Notes: generated by a model from the sequence alone, not told the origin. A stretch of 64,000 bases of DNA from Rhodococcus sp. IEGM 1409 (GCF_030056735.1 NZ_JASHKN010000001.1:682001-746000); one strand, 5' to 3'. Positions 8,724 through 18,194 are shown, numbered from the stretch's first letter. Translations and numbers: made by a program.

Positions 8724-10066
8724 GCGCTCACTTCTGCCGCGCCGGCGGCCCGGGAAAACCGGTTCGCCGGGCGGTCGAGGCCGTAGTGTCCGCGCAGTGT
8801 GGATTCGGTGTACTCGGTTCGGAAGAGCCCACGCGACTGCAGAATCGGCACGACTCGTTCCACGAAGACCTCCAGCCCACCTGGCAGATAAGGCGGCATG
8901 ATGTTGAAGCCGTCCGCAGCACCTTTGTCGAACCACTCGGCCAACTCGTCGGCAACCTGTTCGGGTGTCCCGGCGAACGTACGATGCCCGCGGCCGCCAC
9001 CGAGTTTGCCGATCAACTCCCGAACCGTCAGCTTTTCGCTCTCTGCAAGATCTTTGACGAGTTGGTATCGACTCTTGTTCCCTTGAATCCGATCGATGTC
9101 CGGCAGCGGTGGCAACGGGGCGTCCAGGGAATGCTCGGTGAGATCGACGCCCACCATGTTCGAGAGTTGGCGCAGTGAATACTCGGGGGAGATCAGGTCC
9201 GTGAACGACTGCTCCAGAGCCTTCGCTTCTTCTTCCGTATCCGCGATGAAGGGAACGATGCCTGGCAGCACTTTGATCTCGTCGGGACTACGTCCGTACT
9301 TGATCAGCCGAGATTTGAGGTCGTTGTAGAAATCCTGCCCCTGTTCGAGAGTCCGTTGAGCGGTGAACACGGCCTCGGCGTACCGCGCGGCAAAATCCTT
9401 GCCGCTCTCGGAAGAACCGGCCTGCACGAGCAGCGGACGTCCCTGCGGAGACCTCGGCGAATTGAGCGGGCCGGCTACCGTGAATCGTTCACCGTCATGG
9501 TCGATGCAATGGACACGATCCGGATCGGCGAAAATTCCGGTCTCCTCGTCCAGGACAACTGCCCCCTCTTCCCAGCTGTCCCAGAGTCCGAGTGTCACGT
9601 CGAGAAACTCCTCGGCCCGCTCGTACCGACCACTGTGCGTCGGTACTGCATCGAGGCCGAAGTTGGCCGCCTCGTCGGCGCCGGCTGACGTGACTATGTT
9701 CCACCCGCCACGTCCGCCGCTGATGTGATCGAGGGACGCGAACTTCCTTGCAAGAGTGTATGGATCGCTGTAGCTGGTCGACGCGGTTGCGATCAGACCC
9801 ACTTTGTCGGTGGCTGCAGCGATCGCAGAGAGCAAGGTGACGGGTTCGAAAATCGCCTGTGTGTTGTACTTGACCCGCGGGCCGACCGCCAGCCCGTCGG
9901 CGAAGAACACCGAGTCCAGCTTTCCTCGTTCGGCGATCCTCCCCAACTCCTGGAAGTGCTTGACGTTCAACAGGTTGGCCGCATTTGTACGCGGATGGCG
10001 CCACGCCGCCTCATGATGGCCGACGCCCATGAGGAAGGCGTTCAGATGAAATTGTCGTTCGGACAT
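8720..10066 (-). CDS. NtaA/SnaA/DszA-family flavin-dependent monooxygenase
   Basis: A 448-residue protein of the LLM subgroup that includes nitrilotriacetate monooxygenase NtaA, DszA and DmoA, two-component enzymes using FMNH2 supplied by a separate reductase. Diagnostic stretches are HEAAWRHP near the start, DSVFFADGLAV, SYSDPYTLARKFASLDHISGGR, GGWNIVTSAGADEAANFG and GRPLLVQAGSSESGKDFAARYAEAVF, here cited only by short keys. It is encoded 33 bases after the permease gene and overlaps the MFS gene. Linked to an SsuABC-type importer, it probably oxidises the imported compound, perhaps an organosulfur or similar molecule. No flavin reductase is present in the operon. Confidence 0.88.
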   Translation of the reverse strand: MSERQFHLNAFLMGVGHHEAAWRHPRTNAANLLNVKHFQELGRIAERGKLDSVFFADGLAVGPRVKYNTQAIFEPVTLLSAIAAATDKVGLIATASTSYSDPYTLARKFASLDHISGGRGGWNIVTSAGADEAANFGLDAVPTHSGRYERAEEFLDVTLGLWDSWEEGAVVLDEETGIFADPDRVHCIDHDGERFTVAGPLNSPRSPQGRPLLVQAGSSESGKDFAARYAEAVFTAQRTLEQGQDFYNDLKSRLIKYGRSPDEIKVLPGIVPFIADTEEEAKALEQSFTDLISPEYSLRQLSNMVGVDLTEHSLDAPLPPLPDIDRIQGNKSRYQLVKDLAESEKLTVRELIGKLGGGRGHRTFAGTPEQVADELAEWFDKGAADGFNIMPPYLPGGLEVFVERVVPILQSRGLFRTEYTESTLRGHYGLDRPANRFSRAAGAAEVSA

Positions 10067-10099
10067 GAGTTCGCAGATTCTTTCCGTGAAAGGTGCAGA

Positions 10100-10972
10100 T
10101 CAGGTGGTGACGCGCCAACGTGAGAGCCGGCGTTCGATCAGGACCAGAACCGCGTTGATAGTCAGACCCAACAACGAGATCGCGACGATGCCCGCATACA
10201 TGTTCGGGATCTGGAAGTTGAGTTGCGAAGCGGTGATCAAATACCCGAGACCGGCTTTCGCACCGACCATCTCGGCGGCGATCAGCACGAGAATCGACGA
10301 CGCGGCGGCCATACGAATTCCGGTGAAGATCGTCGGCACCGCAGCCGGGAGAACCACCTTCTGGAACAGTCGAATCGAGGAGAAGCCCAGCGAGGCCGCG
10401 GACTTGATCAGAAGCGGGTCCACCGTGCGCACACCGGAGATCGTGTTGAGCAGAATCGGGAAGGTGCAGGCGTAGATCACCAGGGCGATCTTCGATTCCT
10501 CACCGATTCCGAGAATCAGCACGAAGACGGGAAGCAGCGCCAAGGCTGCTGTGTTGCGGAATAATTCGAGAATCGGGTTGAGGAAATCGGAGACCGGGCG
10601 ATACCAGGCGATCGCGATTCCCAACGGGATCGCGATCGCGATGGCCACGAAGAATCCGGTCAGCGCACGCGTCAGACTTGCCGAAACATGCTCTTGAAGT
10701 TGACCGTTCGCGGCAAGAGTGAAGAATGCGGACACAACCTCACTGAAGGGTGGAAGGAAAACCTTGTCCACCAGCCCCAACCGAGGCGCCGCTTCCCAGA
10801 GCCCGAGGAAGATCGCGATCGCAATAGACGGCTTGGCAATCCGCCAGGCGGTGGAACCAATGTAGCGCGCCGCCTTGCCGCCCGCCTGGCTCCGCTGCTG
10901 AATGTCAGGTGTTGTGTCGGGTAACGGTTTCGGGTCCACGACCACTTCCGGCGTCGCCAATGCACTAGACAT
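10100..10972 (-). CDS. ABC transporter permease, SsuC/TauC type
   Basis: A 290-residue inner-membrane permease with about six hydrophobic segments and the EAA-like loop SAASLGFSSIRLFQKVVLPAAVP, here recognisable by its Ala-Ser-Leu-Gly and Val-Leu-Pro core. The ATG at 10972 overlaps the ATPase gene end by eight bases and removes a Cys/Arg-rich, unlikely N-terminal extension. It resembles the SsuC/TauC/NitT family, which moves sulfonates, taurine, nitrate or similar small organic ions. The binding protein and ATPase lie directly upstream. Confidence 0.88.
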   Translation of the reverse strand: MSSALATPEVVVDPKPLPDTTPDIQQRSQAGGKAARYIGSTAWRIAKPSIAIAIFLGLWEAAPRLGLVDKVFLPPFSEVVSAFFTLAANGQLQEHVSASLTRALTGFFVAIAIAIPLGIAIAWYRPVSDFLNPILELFRNTAALALLPVFVLILGIGEESKIALVIYACTFPILLNTISGVRTVDPLLIKSAASLGFSSIRLFQKVVLPAAVPTIFTGIRMAAASSILVLIAAEMVGAKAGLGYLITASQLNFQIPNMYAGIVAISLLGLTINAVLVLIERRLSRWRVTT

Positions 10973-11786
10973 GTGCAACCTCCTTGGCTGGGTCGAGTTC
11001 GCCGGCCCGAGCGCGCTCGACTTCACCGTGCAGCAGCGTCCAGATCCGGTGCCGGAACACACGGAACTCCTCACCTGATCGCACGTCGTCGCCGGACCGG
11101 TCGATGTCGATGTCGACGATCGTCTTGACGCGCCCCGGCCTCGACGTCAGCACTGCAACACGTTGACCGAGGTAGATGGCCTCGTCGATTCCGTGGGTGA
11201 TGAACAGGATCGTTTTGCCGGTGGCCTTCCAGATGCGCAGAAGTTCGTCCTGCAGCGACTCTCGCGTCTGTGCGTCCAGCGCCGCAAAGGGTTCGTCCAT
11301 CAGCAACACCTCGGGATCGAAGGCCAGGCTGCGAGCAATCGCAACTCGCTGCTTCATTCCGCCGGACAACTCGTGCGGATAGCGATCCGCGAAGCCCTGC
11401 AGACCGACCAGTTCGAGGTAATGCTCGGCGAGTTCGCGTCGCTCGCTCTTCTTCACGCCCTTCGCTTCGAGTCCGAACTCGATGTTGTGACGCGCAGTGC
11501 GCCACGGTAGCAACGCGTACTGCTGGAAGACGATCCCGCGGTCCAGACCGGGTCCGGTGATCTGCCTGCCGTCCAGAAGGATTCGACCGGAAGTGGGCGA
11601 ACTGAGTCCACCGAGAAGGTCCAACAAAGTCGATTTACCGCAACCACTCGGCCCCACGAGGACCAGGAACTCCCCCGGCGCCACGTCGATGTTGATGTCC
11701 TCGACCGCGGTGAAAACTTCGTCGGTCCCCCGAATGTCGAACTGCTTGGTGACGTGCTCGAGCCGTAGTTTCGGTTCTGTGCTCAT
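10965..11786 (-). CDS. ABC transporter ATP-binding protein, SsuB/TauB type
   Basis: A 273-residue ATPase with Walker A GPSGCGKST, Q-loop region FQQYALLPW, signature LSGGMKQRVAIARSLA, Walker B LLMDEPFAALD and the H-loop ITHGIDEA. These features and the length match the SsuB/TauB/NrtD group. It sits between the lipoprotein gene (4-bp overlap) and the permease gene (8-bp overlap), so the three subunits are made together. Confidence 0.92.
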   Translation of the reverse strand: MSTEPKLRLEHVTKQFDIRGTDEVFTAVEDINIDVAPGEFLVLVGPSGCGKSTLLDLLGGLSSPTSGRILLDGRQITGPGLDRGIVFQQYALLPWRTARHNIEFGLEAKGVKKSERRELAEHYLELVGLQGFADRYPHELSGGMKQRVAIARSLAFDPEVLLMDEPFAALDAQTRESLQDELLRIWKATGKTILFITHGIDEAIYLGQRVAVLTSRPGRVKTIVDIDIDRSGDDVRSGEEFRVFRHRIWTLLHGEVERARAGELDPAKEVAHV

Positions 11787-12862
11787 TTTGCGGCCTCCAA
11801 TGCCTGTCCGTCAGCACCGCTGTCGGGTGAATACGTTCCGTTGGCGTACGGGTTGAATTCGTTGGTGTAGATGTCCGACGGCTTCAACTTGCCGTCCTCG
11901 AGTTCCCCGTTGCGGGTCAGCCAGCCGATCCACGTGCTGATCTCGGTGTCGGTGATCGTTCCACCGGGGCCGGCGACTCCCGGGCTCTTCCAGTAACTGA
12001 TCAGCTTGGTGTCCTCGTTGCGTCCACGACTGTTGACTATGGACGTCAGCTTGGCCACCACTTCGTCACGCGGGTGCGTCTGAGTCCAGCGAATGGCTCG
12101 CGCGGTTCCCTGCACGAAATCCGCGACGGCTTCCTTGTTCTGCGCGATGTACTCGTCACGAAACACCAACGTGCCGTATGTGAACGAGCCGAACAGGGAT
12201 TCGTCGGTGAAAAGCTCCCGCAGACCACCTCGTTCGAGTGCGGAGTCACGGAAGACCGAGCCGAGAGTCGCGACGTCGATCTGTCCCTGCCGGAGCGCTT
12301 GCTCCGTGTTGACCGGCGGCACCACGATCAGTTCCACCTGCTTGATCTCGTCAGGTGTAAGTCCCTCTCGCGCAAGCCATTCACGAACGACGAACTCGTG
12401 GTGCGCGCCGAGGGTATTCATCCCGACCTTTTTGCCGATCAGGTCTCTCGCCGACTTGATCGGACTGTCGTCGAGTACGTAATACCCGTTGAAGCTCTGC
12501 TTGTCGGAGCCGTAGTACCCGATCACCGAGGTGATCGGTGATCCAGCTGCCGCCAACTTCACCACCGCGCCGTTGAACGCTCCGCCGAAGTCGGTTTGAC
12601 CGGTCGCGGCATTCTGAATGCTCTGAGGACCGCTGGTCGTGTCACCGATCCAATTGAGTTCCACGTCGTTGAAGTAGCCCAGATCGGCAGCGAGTTCGGG
12701 GAACAAGACCTGTCCAGTGCTTCCCTCGTACCGCAGGACGGTCTTGCCGTCGGCGGTCTTGACGACTTCGTCGGAAGAGCCCGAGCAGGCAACGGCAAAG
12801 CTGGACAGAGTGACAAAGGCGACGACCGCGGCTACCGAGCGCGCGAAACGAGGGCGAATCAT
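11783..12862 (-). CDS. ABC transporter substrate-binding lipoprotein (SsuA/NMT1-like)
   Basis: A 359-residue exported binding protein. The ATG at 12862 gives a lipoprotein signal peptide (RPRFARS basic start, hydrophobic core, lipobox FAVAC with the lipidated Cys near residue 26). The body has the NMT1/SsuA pattern: YFNDVELNWIGD, a run with GKKVGMNTLGAHHEF, and FVQGTARAIRWTQ. It is the first gene of the minus-strand operon, facing the sigJ gene across a 277-bp gap that should contain both promoters. Ligand unknown; aliphatic sulfonates or related molecules are plausible from the family. Confidence 0.9.
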   Translation of the reverse strand: MIRPRFARSVAAVVAFVTLSSFAVACSGSSDEVVKTADGKTVLRYEGSTGQVLFPELAADLGYFNDVELNWIGDTTSGPQSIQNAATGQTDFGGAFNGAVVKLAAAGSPITSVIGYYGSDKQSFNGYYVLDDSPIKSARDLIGKKVGMNTLGAHHEFVVREWLAREGLTPDEIKQVELIVVPPVNTEQALRQGQIDVATLGSVFRDSALERGGLRELFTDESLFGSFTYGTLVFRDEYIAQNKEAVADFVQGTARAIRWTQTHPRDEVVAKLTSIVNSRGRNEDTKLISYWKSPGVAGPGGTITDTEISTWIGWLTRNGELEDGKLKPSDIYTNEFNPYANGTYSPDSGADGQALEAAK

Positions 12863-13139
12863 GAAGTTGCTTCCTGTAGAAGATGATTGGTGCAGTTCTC
12901 GGCTACACCTGTCCGGAGCGCCGTACGCGGCGCTCGGCACAGGCAGGTGTGGGGAATGTCAGTTCAACGACAACAGTCGAACGACATCAGCGTGAAAGAC
13001 CGAAACACGTGACACTCCAATGAATGTGAAGACAGAATCGAGCAGTAAGCAGTGCCGAAACCATACGTCGGCACCCACTACCTGGGTCAACGGTTACATT
13101 CACGCCTGATTTAATGTGTGAAGTCCGTATCATGAGGGC

Positions 13140-14102
13140 ATGCTTTCGCCGACTACCGCGCAGGACTTCGAGCAACATCGTGGCCATCTGACATCAGTGG
13201 CCTACCGTCTCACCGGAAGTTTCAGCGACGCTCAGGACGCGGTGCAGGAAGCATGGATACGGCTTCAAGTAGCCGAAACCACGCGAGGTGGAGAGTTGCA
13301 GATCCGCGAACTGCGCGGATGGCTCACCACTGTCGTCGGCCGAATCTGCCTCGATCATCTCAAGTCGGCCGCGGTGCGTAGAGAAAGCTATGTAGGACAG
13401 TGGCTTCCGGAGCCGATCGTCACACCCGTCGACGCCACCGCGAGCACACCCTCAGCGACACCCGATCCACTCGAGTACGTCGTGACGCAGGAACAGAATC
13501 GTTTTGCGGCCCTCGTCGTCCTGGACACCCTCACGCCCGCTCAGCGCGTTGCCTTCGTCCTCCACGACGGCTTCGACGTACCCTTCGCCGAGGTGGCTCG
13601 CATCCTCGACATCGAGGTTGCCGCCGCCCGCCAGTTGGCCTCGCGGGCCCGTAAAGCCGCAGCGTCGGCGCCGGTCCCGGTCAGCAGCGAGGAGCATTCT
13701 GCCGCCGTCGAACGATTGGTCACTGCTATCGCGAGTGGAGATCTGAACGCCGTGATCGAAGCACTCGATCCCGATGCCGTACTGATCGGTGACGCAGGCG
13801 GAACCACCCGCACGGCGGTCAACGTCGTCCGCGGCAGTGATCGTGTGGCGCGGTTCTACCTGGGGTTGGCCCGCAAGTACGGACCGGCAGCGCTGTTTTC
13901 GATGTCACCGGTTCTCGTCAACGGACAACTCGGTGGTGTATTCGCCGGCTCACCCGGAGATGACCGGTACCCGCAGTTCGCCGCTCGCGTTGCCGGCTTC
14001 ACGGTTCGCGACGGAGTTGTGTGTGCCGCCTACGACATTGCGAATCCAGCCAAGTTCAGTGCCGTCCCGATGCTCGATCACACCGAACCTGAGCGCAGGT
14101 AG
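13140..14102 (+). CDS. sigJ: SigJ-like ECF sigma factor with SnoaL-type C-terminal domain
   Basis: A 320-residue RNA polymerase sigma factor. Region 2 is at about residues 12-80 (HLTSVAYRLTGSFSDAQDAV, LRGWLTTVVGRICLDHLKS) and region 4 at about 125-180 (TPAQRVAFVLHDGFDVPFAEVARIL, cited by its ends). After residue 190 a SnoaL/NTF2-like domain follows, the hallmark of SigJ (ECF41-type) factors, where the C-terminal domain controls activity without a classic anti-sigma factor. ECF41 genes usually lie next to a carboxymuconolactone-decarboxylase or oxidoreductase target; here the neighbour is the ABC/monooxygenase operon, divergently transcribed. Its stop lies 25 bases inside the end of the convergent FUSC gene. 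Confidence 0.85.
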   Translation: MLSPTTAQDFEQHRGHLTSVAYRLTGSFSDAQDAVQEAWIRLQVAETTRGGELQIRELRGWLTTVVGRICLDHLKSAAVRRESYVGQWLPEPIVTPVDATASTPSATPDPLEYVVTQEQNRFAALVVLDTLTPAQRVAFVLHDGFDVPFAEVARILDIEVAAARQLASRARKAAASAPVPVSSEEHSAAVERLVTAIASGDLNAVIEALDPDAVLIGDAGGTTRTAVNVVRGSDRVARFYLGLARKYGPAALFSMSPVLVNGQLGGVFAGSPGDDRYPQFAARVAGFTVRDGVVCAAYDIANPAKFSAVPMLDHTEPERR

Positions 14103-15643
14103 CGAGACTCCCATTCTTCGAGGTGAGACCTGGACACCTGCGTGCCGAACCACAGTCGGTGCAGCACATCCGATCCCAGATGATGCAGTGCGGTGTGCGT
14201 TCTCAACTGCTGCGACGCCCATTCGGGTTCGTTGTGGGCGGCGTCGATCCCGGCCATCGTGCTGCCTCGTAGTTCGAAGTCCAGGTCGCGACGAAGCTCC
14301 GAAAGCTCGGACCAATTCGCTTGTGGTGCATAGTGCCTCGAACGAATTTCGGTCAGCAGCTTGAACAGGACACTGCCGGCACGCTCATCGACCCAGATCA
14401 GAGTGCGTCGATGTGCCCCGCGCCCGACCGTCCACAGGACGATTAACGCCACGACGACGCCGATTGCCGTCTCGAGCATGCGGCTGAGGATCAGATGTTG
14501 GACGGCCCCGTGCGCACCACCGGCCGCGCCGAGGAGAATTGCGACGGCGGTGATGAAGATGACTGCGATCCCGTAATTCCGCACCAGGAACAGCTCGATC
14601 CCCGCCATCAGGATGGCAAGTACCGCCACCAACCACAGACCGGTCGGACTCCAGGCGTAGATGACGCCCAACAGAATCAACCCGAGGACGGTCCCGCCGA
14701 TGCGGTGGATTCCGCGATAGGTGCCCAGAATTCGATCCGGTCCTTGATGAAGGACCATCGCCGCGGCGATCACCGCCCAGTCCGGGCGATCGATGCCGAG
14801 CACGACGGTGAGGGTTCCCGCGGCCATACAGGCAACGGACAGCCGAAGTGCTGCAGCGTGGCGTTTGCCTCGCGTCGGCTCCGGCGGGGCGTACTTCGCC
14901 TGCGCTTCCGTGTACTCCGCAACGGCGGAGACGGCTGCCTGTACCGCGCTGCATTCGATCGCTCGCGATGCCCACAGGATTCCCGTCATCGAGACGACCA
15001 CCGCGCTGATCCCACCGATTGCCGTCCACATCGCGACCGTGACCGGCGGCTGCCCGGGAGTGGCGATCACCGAACTGATCTCGGTGGTGAGCAACAGGAA
15101 GAACGCTCCCGGTGGGCCCAATCGAAGCGCGTCGACGGTAAAGGCGCACGTCGACACCACCCCGGCCATGATCAGCACGACAAAGACGAGCAGCACCGTC
15201 GGCGCGCCCTCGGCGATCGCTCGGTGGACCGGCTCACCCACTGATGCCCCGATGAAGGACAGGATCGTCAGCGCCGTCGCGGCGATACCGACTGCCTTCC
15301 ACCTGCTCCGGTACGGACGACCCTCACCGTAGATCGATGCAAATGCACCGAGGCCGACCAGGAGCGAAGCCGACCCGAATCCGAGCAGTGTGGCGATGGC
15401 CGCCGGAATCGCCAGGGCGAGGGCGACGCGAACCGCTCCGGGGTACCGGTTTCCCACCGGCGGCAATCCGAACAGGACGCTGCGCGCCGGACGCGGTGCC
15501 GGGAGGTTGGACTCGTGACCCGCTGATGTTTCTTCGGGGTCCACTGCCCATCCTTCGCGCCGGCCTGTTCGTGTCTGTGTCGTCCCATTCTTGCGGGCGG
15601 CCGACGTGGAATTCGAGGAGGGTCCGGAGGTCGATTCGACCAC
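14078..15643 (-). CDS. FUSC-family membrane protein
   Basis: A 521-residue membrane protein with two hydrophobic halves (roughly residues 70-215 and 265-405), each with several helices, and a cytosolic tail of about 115 residues. The pattern matches the fusaric-acid-resistance (FUSC)/aromatic-acid exporter family, which effluxes aromatic or toxic acids. The start is uncertain: the first 33 residues are Ser/Thr/Arg-rich, and a GTG at 15544 (VDPEE) is an alternative. It overlaps the sigma factor gene at their 3' ends and lies 88 bases from the divergent acyl-CoA dehydrogenase. Confidence 0.75.
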   Translation of the reverse strand: MVESTSGPSSNSTSAARKNGTTQTRTGRREGWAVDPEETSAGHESNLPAPRPARSVLFGLPPVGNRYPGAVRVALALAIPAAIATLLGFGSASLLVGLGAFASIYGEGRPYRSRWKAVGIAATALTILSFIGASVGEPVHRAIAEGAPTVLLVFVVLIMAGVVSTCAFTVDALRLGPPGAFFLLLTTEISSVIATPGQPPVTVAMWTAIGGISAVVVSMTGILWASRAIECSAVQAAVSAVAEYTEAQAKYAPPEPTRGKRHAAALRLSVACMAAGTLTVVLGIDRPDWAVIAAAMVLHQGPDRILGTYRGIHRIGGTVLGLILLGVIYAWSPTGLWLVAVLAILMAGIELFLVRNYGIAVIFITAVAILLGAAGGAHGAVQHLILSRMLETAIGVVVALIVLWTVGRGAHRRTLIWVDERAGSVLFKLLTEIRSRHYAPQANWSELSELRRDLDFELRGSTMAGIDAAHNEPEWASQQLRTHTALHHLGSDVLHRLWFGTQVSRSHLEEWESRYLRSGSV

Positions 15644-15731
15644 CCCGTTATTGACACTCTGTCAACAGTGTGGATGATAGGTGGAGTCGGATCCGCTCGC
15701 GGGTCGCACTTCATCGATCGGGAGAATCACG

Positions 15732-16910
15732 ATGACGCAAAGATCTACCGCAACCCGAACCACCGAACGCCGGTCCCCGTGGATGGACGACGAATTGGAG
15801 GCCGTGGCCGACCTGGCAAGGAACTTCTTCGCCAAACACGTCACACCGCATCAGAAACGCTTCGCGTCCCAGGGTTTTCCCGACAAATCCGCCTATCGGG
15901 AACTCGGGACGCTCGGGCTCGCCGGCATGTCGATCCCCACCGAGTACGGCGGCGGAGGAGGAACTTTTGCGCACGACGCCGTGCTGTTCCACGAGCAGGT
16001 GATGGCGGGTGATCATTCACTCCAACTCGGTGTGCACTCGGGAATCGTGCCGCACTACCTCAATGCCTACGCCGATCATGACCACAAACTGCGCTGGCTA
16101 CCGAAGTTGGTAAGTGGTGAGTGGGTGGGCGCAATCGCCATGACCGAACCCGGCACCGGATCCGATTTGCAGAACATCACCACCCGCGCCGTCCGCGACG
16201 GCGACGACTATCTGATCAGCGGCGCAAAGACATTCATCTCCAACGGCCGCAATTGCGATCTGGTGATCATTGCCGCCAAAACCGATCCGAGCCTCGGAGC
16301 GCGCGGGGTATCGCTCATCGTGGCCGAGGTCGACGACAACACACCGGGTTTCGAGCGCGGACGAATACTCGAGAAGGTCGGACAGAAAGGCCAGGACACC
16401 ACCGAGTTGTTCTTCGACCGCTTGCGGGTGCCGGCAACAAACCTGCTCGGGGAACGCGAAGGCGCAGGATTTGCGCAGCTGATGCAGCAACTACTGCCCG
16501 AGCGATTGATCTGTGGGGTTGCGGCCACTGCGGCAATGGAGCGTGCAGTCGCCCTCACCGTCGAGTACACCAAATCGCGAAACATGTTCGGGCAAACACT
16601 CTTCGATCTGCAGAACACCCGCTTCGAACTTGCCGAGTGCGCGTCCATCGCTCGTATCTCACGAACGTTCATCGACGACTGCATCGTCAAATACCTTGCC
16701 GGGCAGCTCGATGCGACCACCGCCGCGATGGCCAAGTATTGGCTCACCGATCAGCAATGCGCCGTGATCGACCGTTGCGTACAACTGCACGGCGGGTACG
16801 GCTACATCCTCGAATATCCCATCGCCCAGATGTACGCCGACGCTCGTATTCAGCGAATCTACGCCGGATCGAACGAAGTCATGAAAGACCTCGTGGCGAG
16901 ATCACTCTGA
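15732..16910 (+). CDS. Acyl-CoA dehydrogenase
   Basis: A 392-residue FAD-dependent acyl-CoA dehydrogenase that introduces the alpha-beta double bond into an acyl-CoA. Visible: GLAGMSIPTEYGGGG near residue 70, the flavin-binding stretch IAMTEPGTGSDLQNITTRA (about 134-152), ISGAKTFISNG, and the C-terminal QLHGGYGYILEYPIAQMYAD then RIQRIYAGSNEVMKDL motifs. The catalytic glutamate would lie in the IYAGSNE region, as in short/medium and long-chain enzymes. The ATG at 15732 follows GGGAGAA; the longer frame adds 17 unlikely residues. It converges on the TetR pair with a 4-base gap. Confidence 0.92.
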   Translation: MTQRSTATRTTERRSPWMDDELEAVADLARNFFAKHVTPHQKRFASQGFPDKSAYRELGTLGLAGMSIPTEYGGGGGTFAHDAVLFHEQVMAGDHSLQLGVHSGIVPHYLNAYADHDHKLRWLPKLVSGEWVGAIAMTEPGTGSDLQNITTRAVRDGDDYLISGAKTFISNGRNCDLVIIAAKTDPSLGARGVSLIVAEVDDNTPGFERGRILEKVGQKGQDTTELFFDRLRVPATNLLGEREGAGFAQLMQQLLPERLICGVAATAAMERAVALTVEYTKSRNMFGQTLFDLQNTRFELAECASIARISRTFIDDCIVKYLAGQLDATTAAMAKYWLTDQQCAVIDRCVQLHGGYGYILEYPIAQMYADARIQRIYAGSNEVMKDLVARSL

Positions 16911-16914
16911 GCAA

Positions 16915-17541
16915 TCAGGAGTCTGCCTCGCAGGCCGGCAGCACTTCACGCACGATGGCGAGCAAGCTGCGTACCAGCAGAAGGTGCACCTGTTCGCGGT
17001 CGAGCGACCCGGTCACCAACCACTGCTTACTGGCGGCCTTCGCCAATCCTCCGTACGCCACGATCATCGAATGAACAGCAGCCTCGCTGCCTTCAGTCAG
17101 TTGAATCCCGAGCGCATCCATCATGCGTCGCGCGGCAACGTCGTCCGCGTCCTGCAGGATCCGATCCATCTCGGGATCACGGCGGAGGTCGTCGGACATG
17201 ACTGTCGAGATCCACATGTCGCGATGACGCCAGGCGACGTCGAGCCACCGATCGATCACGGCGCTGATCCGCTTCTCCGGGCTCGCCGATCGCGGAATGC
17301 GGTCCACCGCCACTTCGGGGATGAAGACGAATCGCCGCACGACGTCGAGATACAACTCCCGTTTGGAGCCGAAGTAGTGATTGAGCAGCGGACGACCGAC
17401 CCCGGCCGCCTTGGCCAACTCGGTCATCGAGACGTCGGCATAGGACTTCTCCTCGAAAACCTTTGCCGCGCTGACAATGATCTGTTCACGTCGATCCTCG
17501 GGCCCGAGGCGTTTTCCGCCCGCGACCGGCACCGACGTCAT
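16915..17541 (-). CDS. TetR/AcrR family regulator (second of a coupled pair)
   Basis: A 208-residue repressor. The HTH domain occupies about residues 15-65 (REQIIVSAAKVFEEKSYADV, MTELAKAAGVGRPLLNHYFGSKRELYLDV), followed by an all-helical ligand domain. The ATG at 17541 overlaps the stop of the upstream TetR gene (ATGA) and removes an out-of-family 84-residue extension. Both regulators are divergent from the seven-gene monooxygenase operon. Which of the pair binds the 20-bp palindromes upstream cannot be decided from sequence. Confidence 0.87.
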   Translation of the reverse strand: MTSVPVAGGKRLGPEDRREQIIVSAAKVFEEKSYADVSMTELAKAAGVGRPLLNHYFGSKRELYLDVVRRFVFIPEVAVDRIPRSASPEKRISAVIDRWLDVAWRHRDMWISTVMSDDLRRDPEMDRILQDADDVAARRMMDALGIQLTEGSEAAVHSMIVAYGGLAKAASKQWLVTGSLDREQVHLLLVRSLLAIVREVLPACEADS

Positions 17542-18194
17542 TCTTTTCTCGCGGGCGTACTGTTGACCGTCGCCTGCGCCTCGACCATGAGCGAAATGTG
17601 TTCCACCAAGCGCTTCCGAGAGATCTTGGAGGACGGGGTGTGCGCCTGATAGATGAACGCGAGGGCACCGAACAGCCCTACCGAGTTGAGTTCGGAGTTC
17701 GCGGAGTCGGCCGCCTCGCCGCCGTACATCAGCTCCAGCGACGCGGAAATCGGATTGGTGAACTCTGCCATCAGTTCTCGCCCTCGGTCCCACAGCGCAG
17801 GTTCCGCCTGGGATTCTACGAACATGATGCGTCCACGTCGAGGATCTTTGAATACGTAGGTGGTGAAGGCCTTCACCACGTGGCGGATCAGTGCCGACGG
17901 TTCGGAAGGTGCCGCTCCGAGCGCGTCCAGAATGGTGTCTCGCGCGCCGAGAACCACCTCGTCAAGCACGGCGACCAACAGTTCGTCACGATTGGCGAAG
18001 CTCTCGTAGAAGTACCGCTCGGTCAGCGCAGCCTCGCGGCAGGTCGCACGCATGGTCGCGGCGGCCGCACCCTCGGTGCCCATGATCTGCAACCCGGCTT
18101 CGATCAGCTGTGCCCGGCGCGCGGCGCGACGATCTTCCGGTTCCTGCCCACGCCACCTGCGCGGGCCGGTGCGCCGAGCCTCGGTATCCGTCAT
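17538..18194 (-). CDS. TetR/AcrR family regulator (first of a coupled pair)
   Basis: A 218-residue regulator with an N-terminal HTH at about residues 22-72 (RRAQLIEAGLQIMGTEG, TMRATCREAALTERYFYESF, NRDELLVAV) and a helical ligand-binding half. Its gene starts 183 bases from the divergent monooxygenase gene. The intervening region carries two near-identical 20-bp dyads, so autoregulation and control of the operon are likely. It is coupled to the second TetR gene. Confidence 0.88.
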   Translation of the reverse strand: MTDTEARRTGPRRWRGQEPEDRRAARRAQLIEAGLQIMGTEGAAAATMRATCREAALTERYFYESFANRDELLVAVLDEVVLGARDTILDALGAAPSEPSALIRHVVKAFTTYVFKDPRRGRIMFVESQAEPALWDRGRELMAEFTNPISASLELMYGGEAADSANSELNSVGLFGALAFIYQAHTPSSKISRKRLVEHISLMVEAQATVNSTPARKE

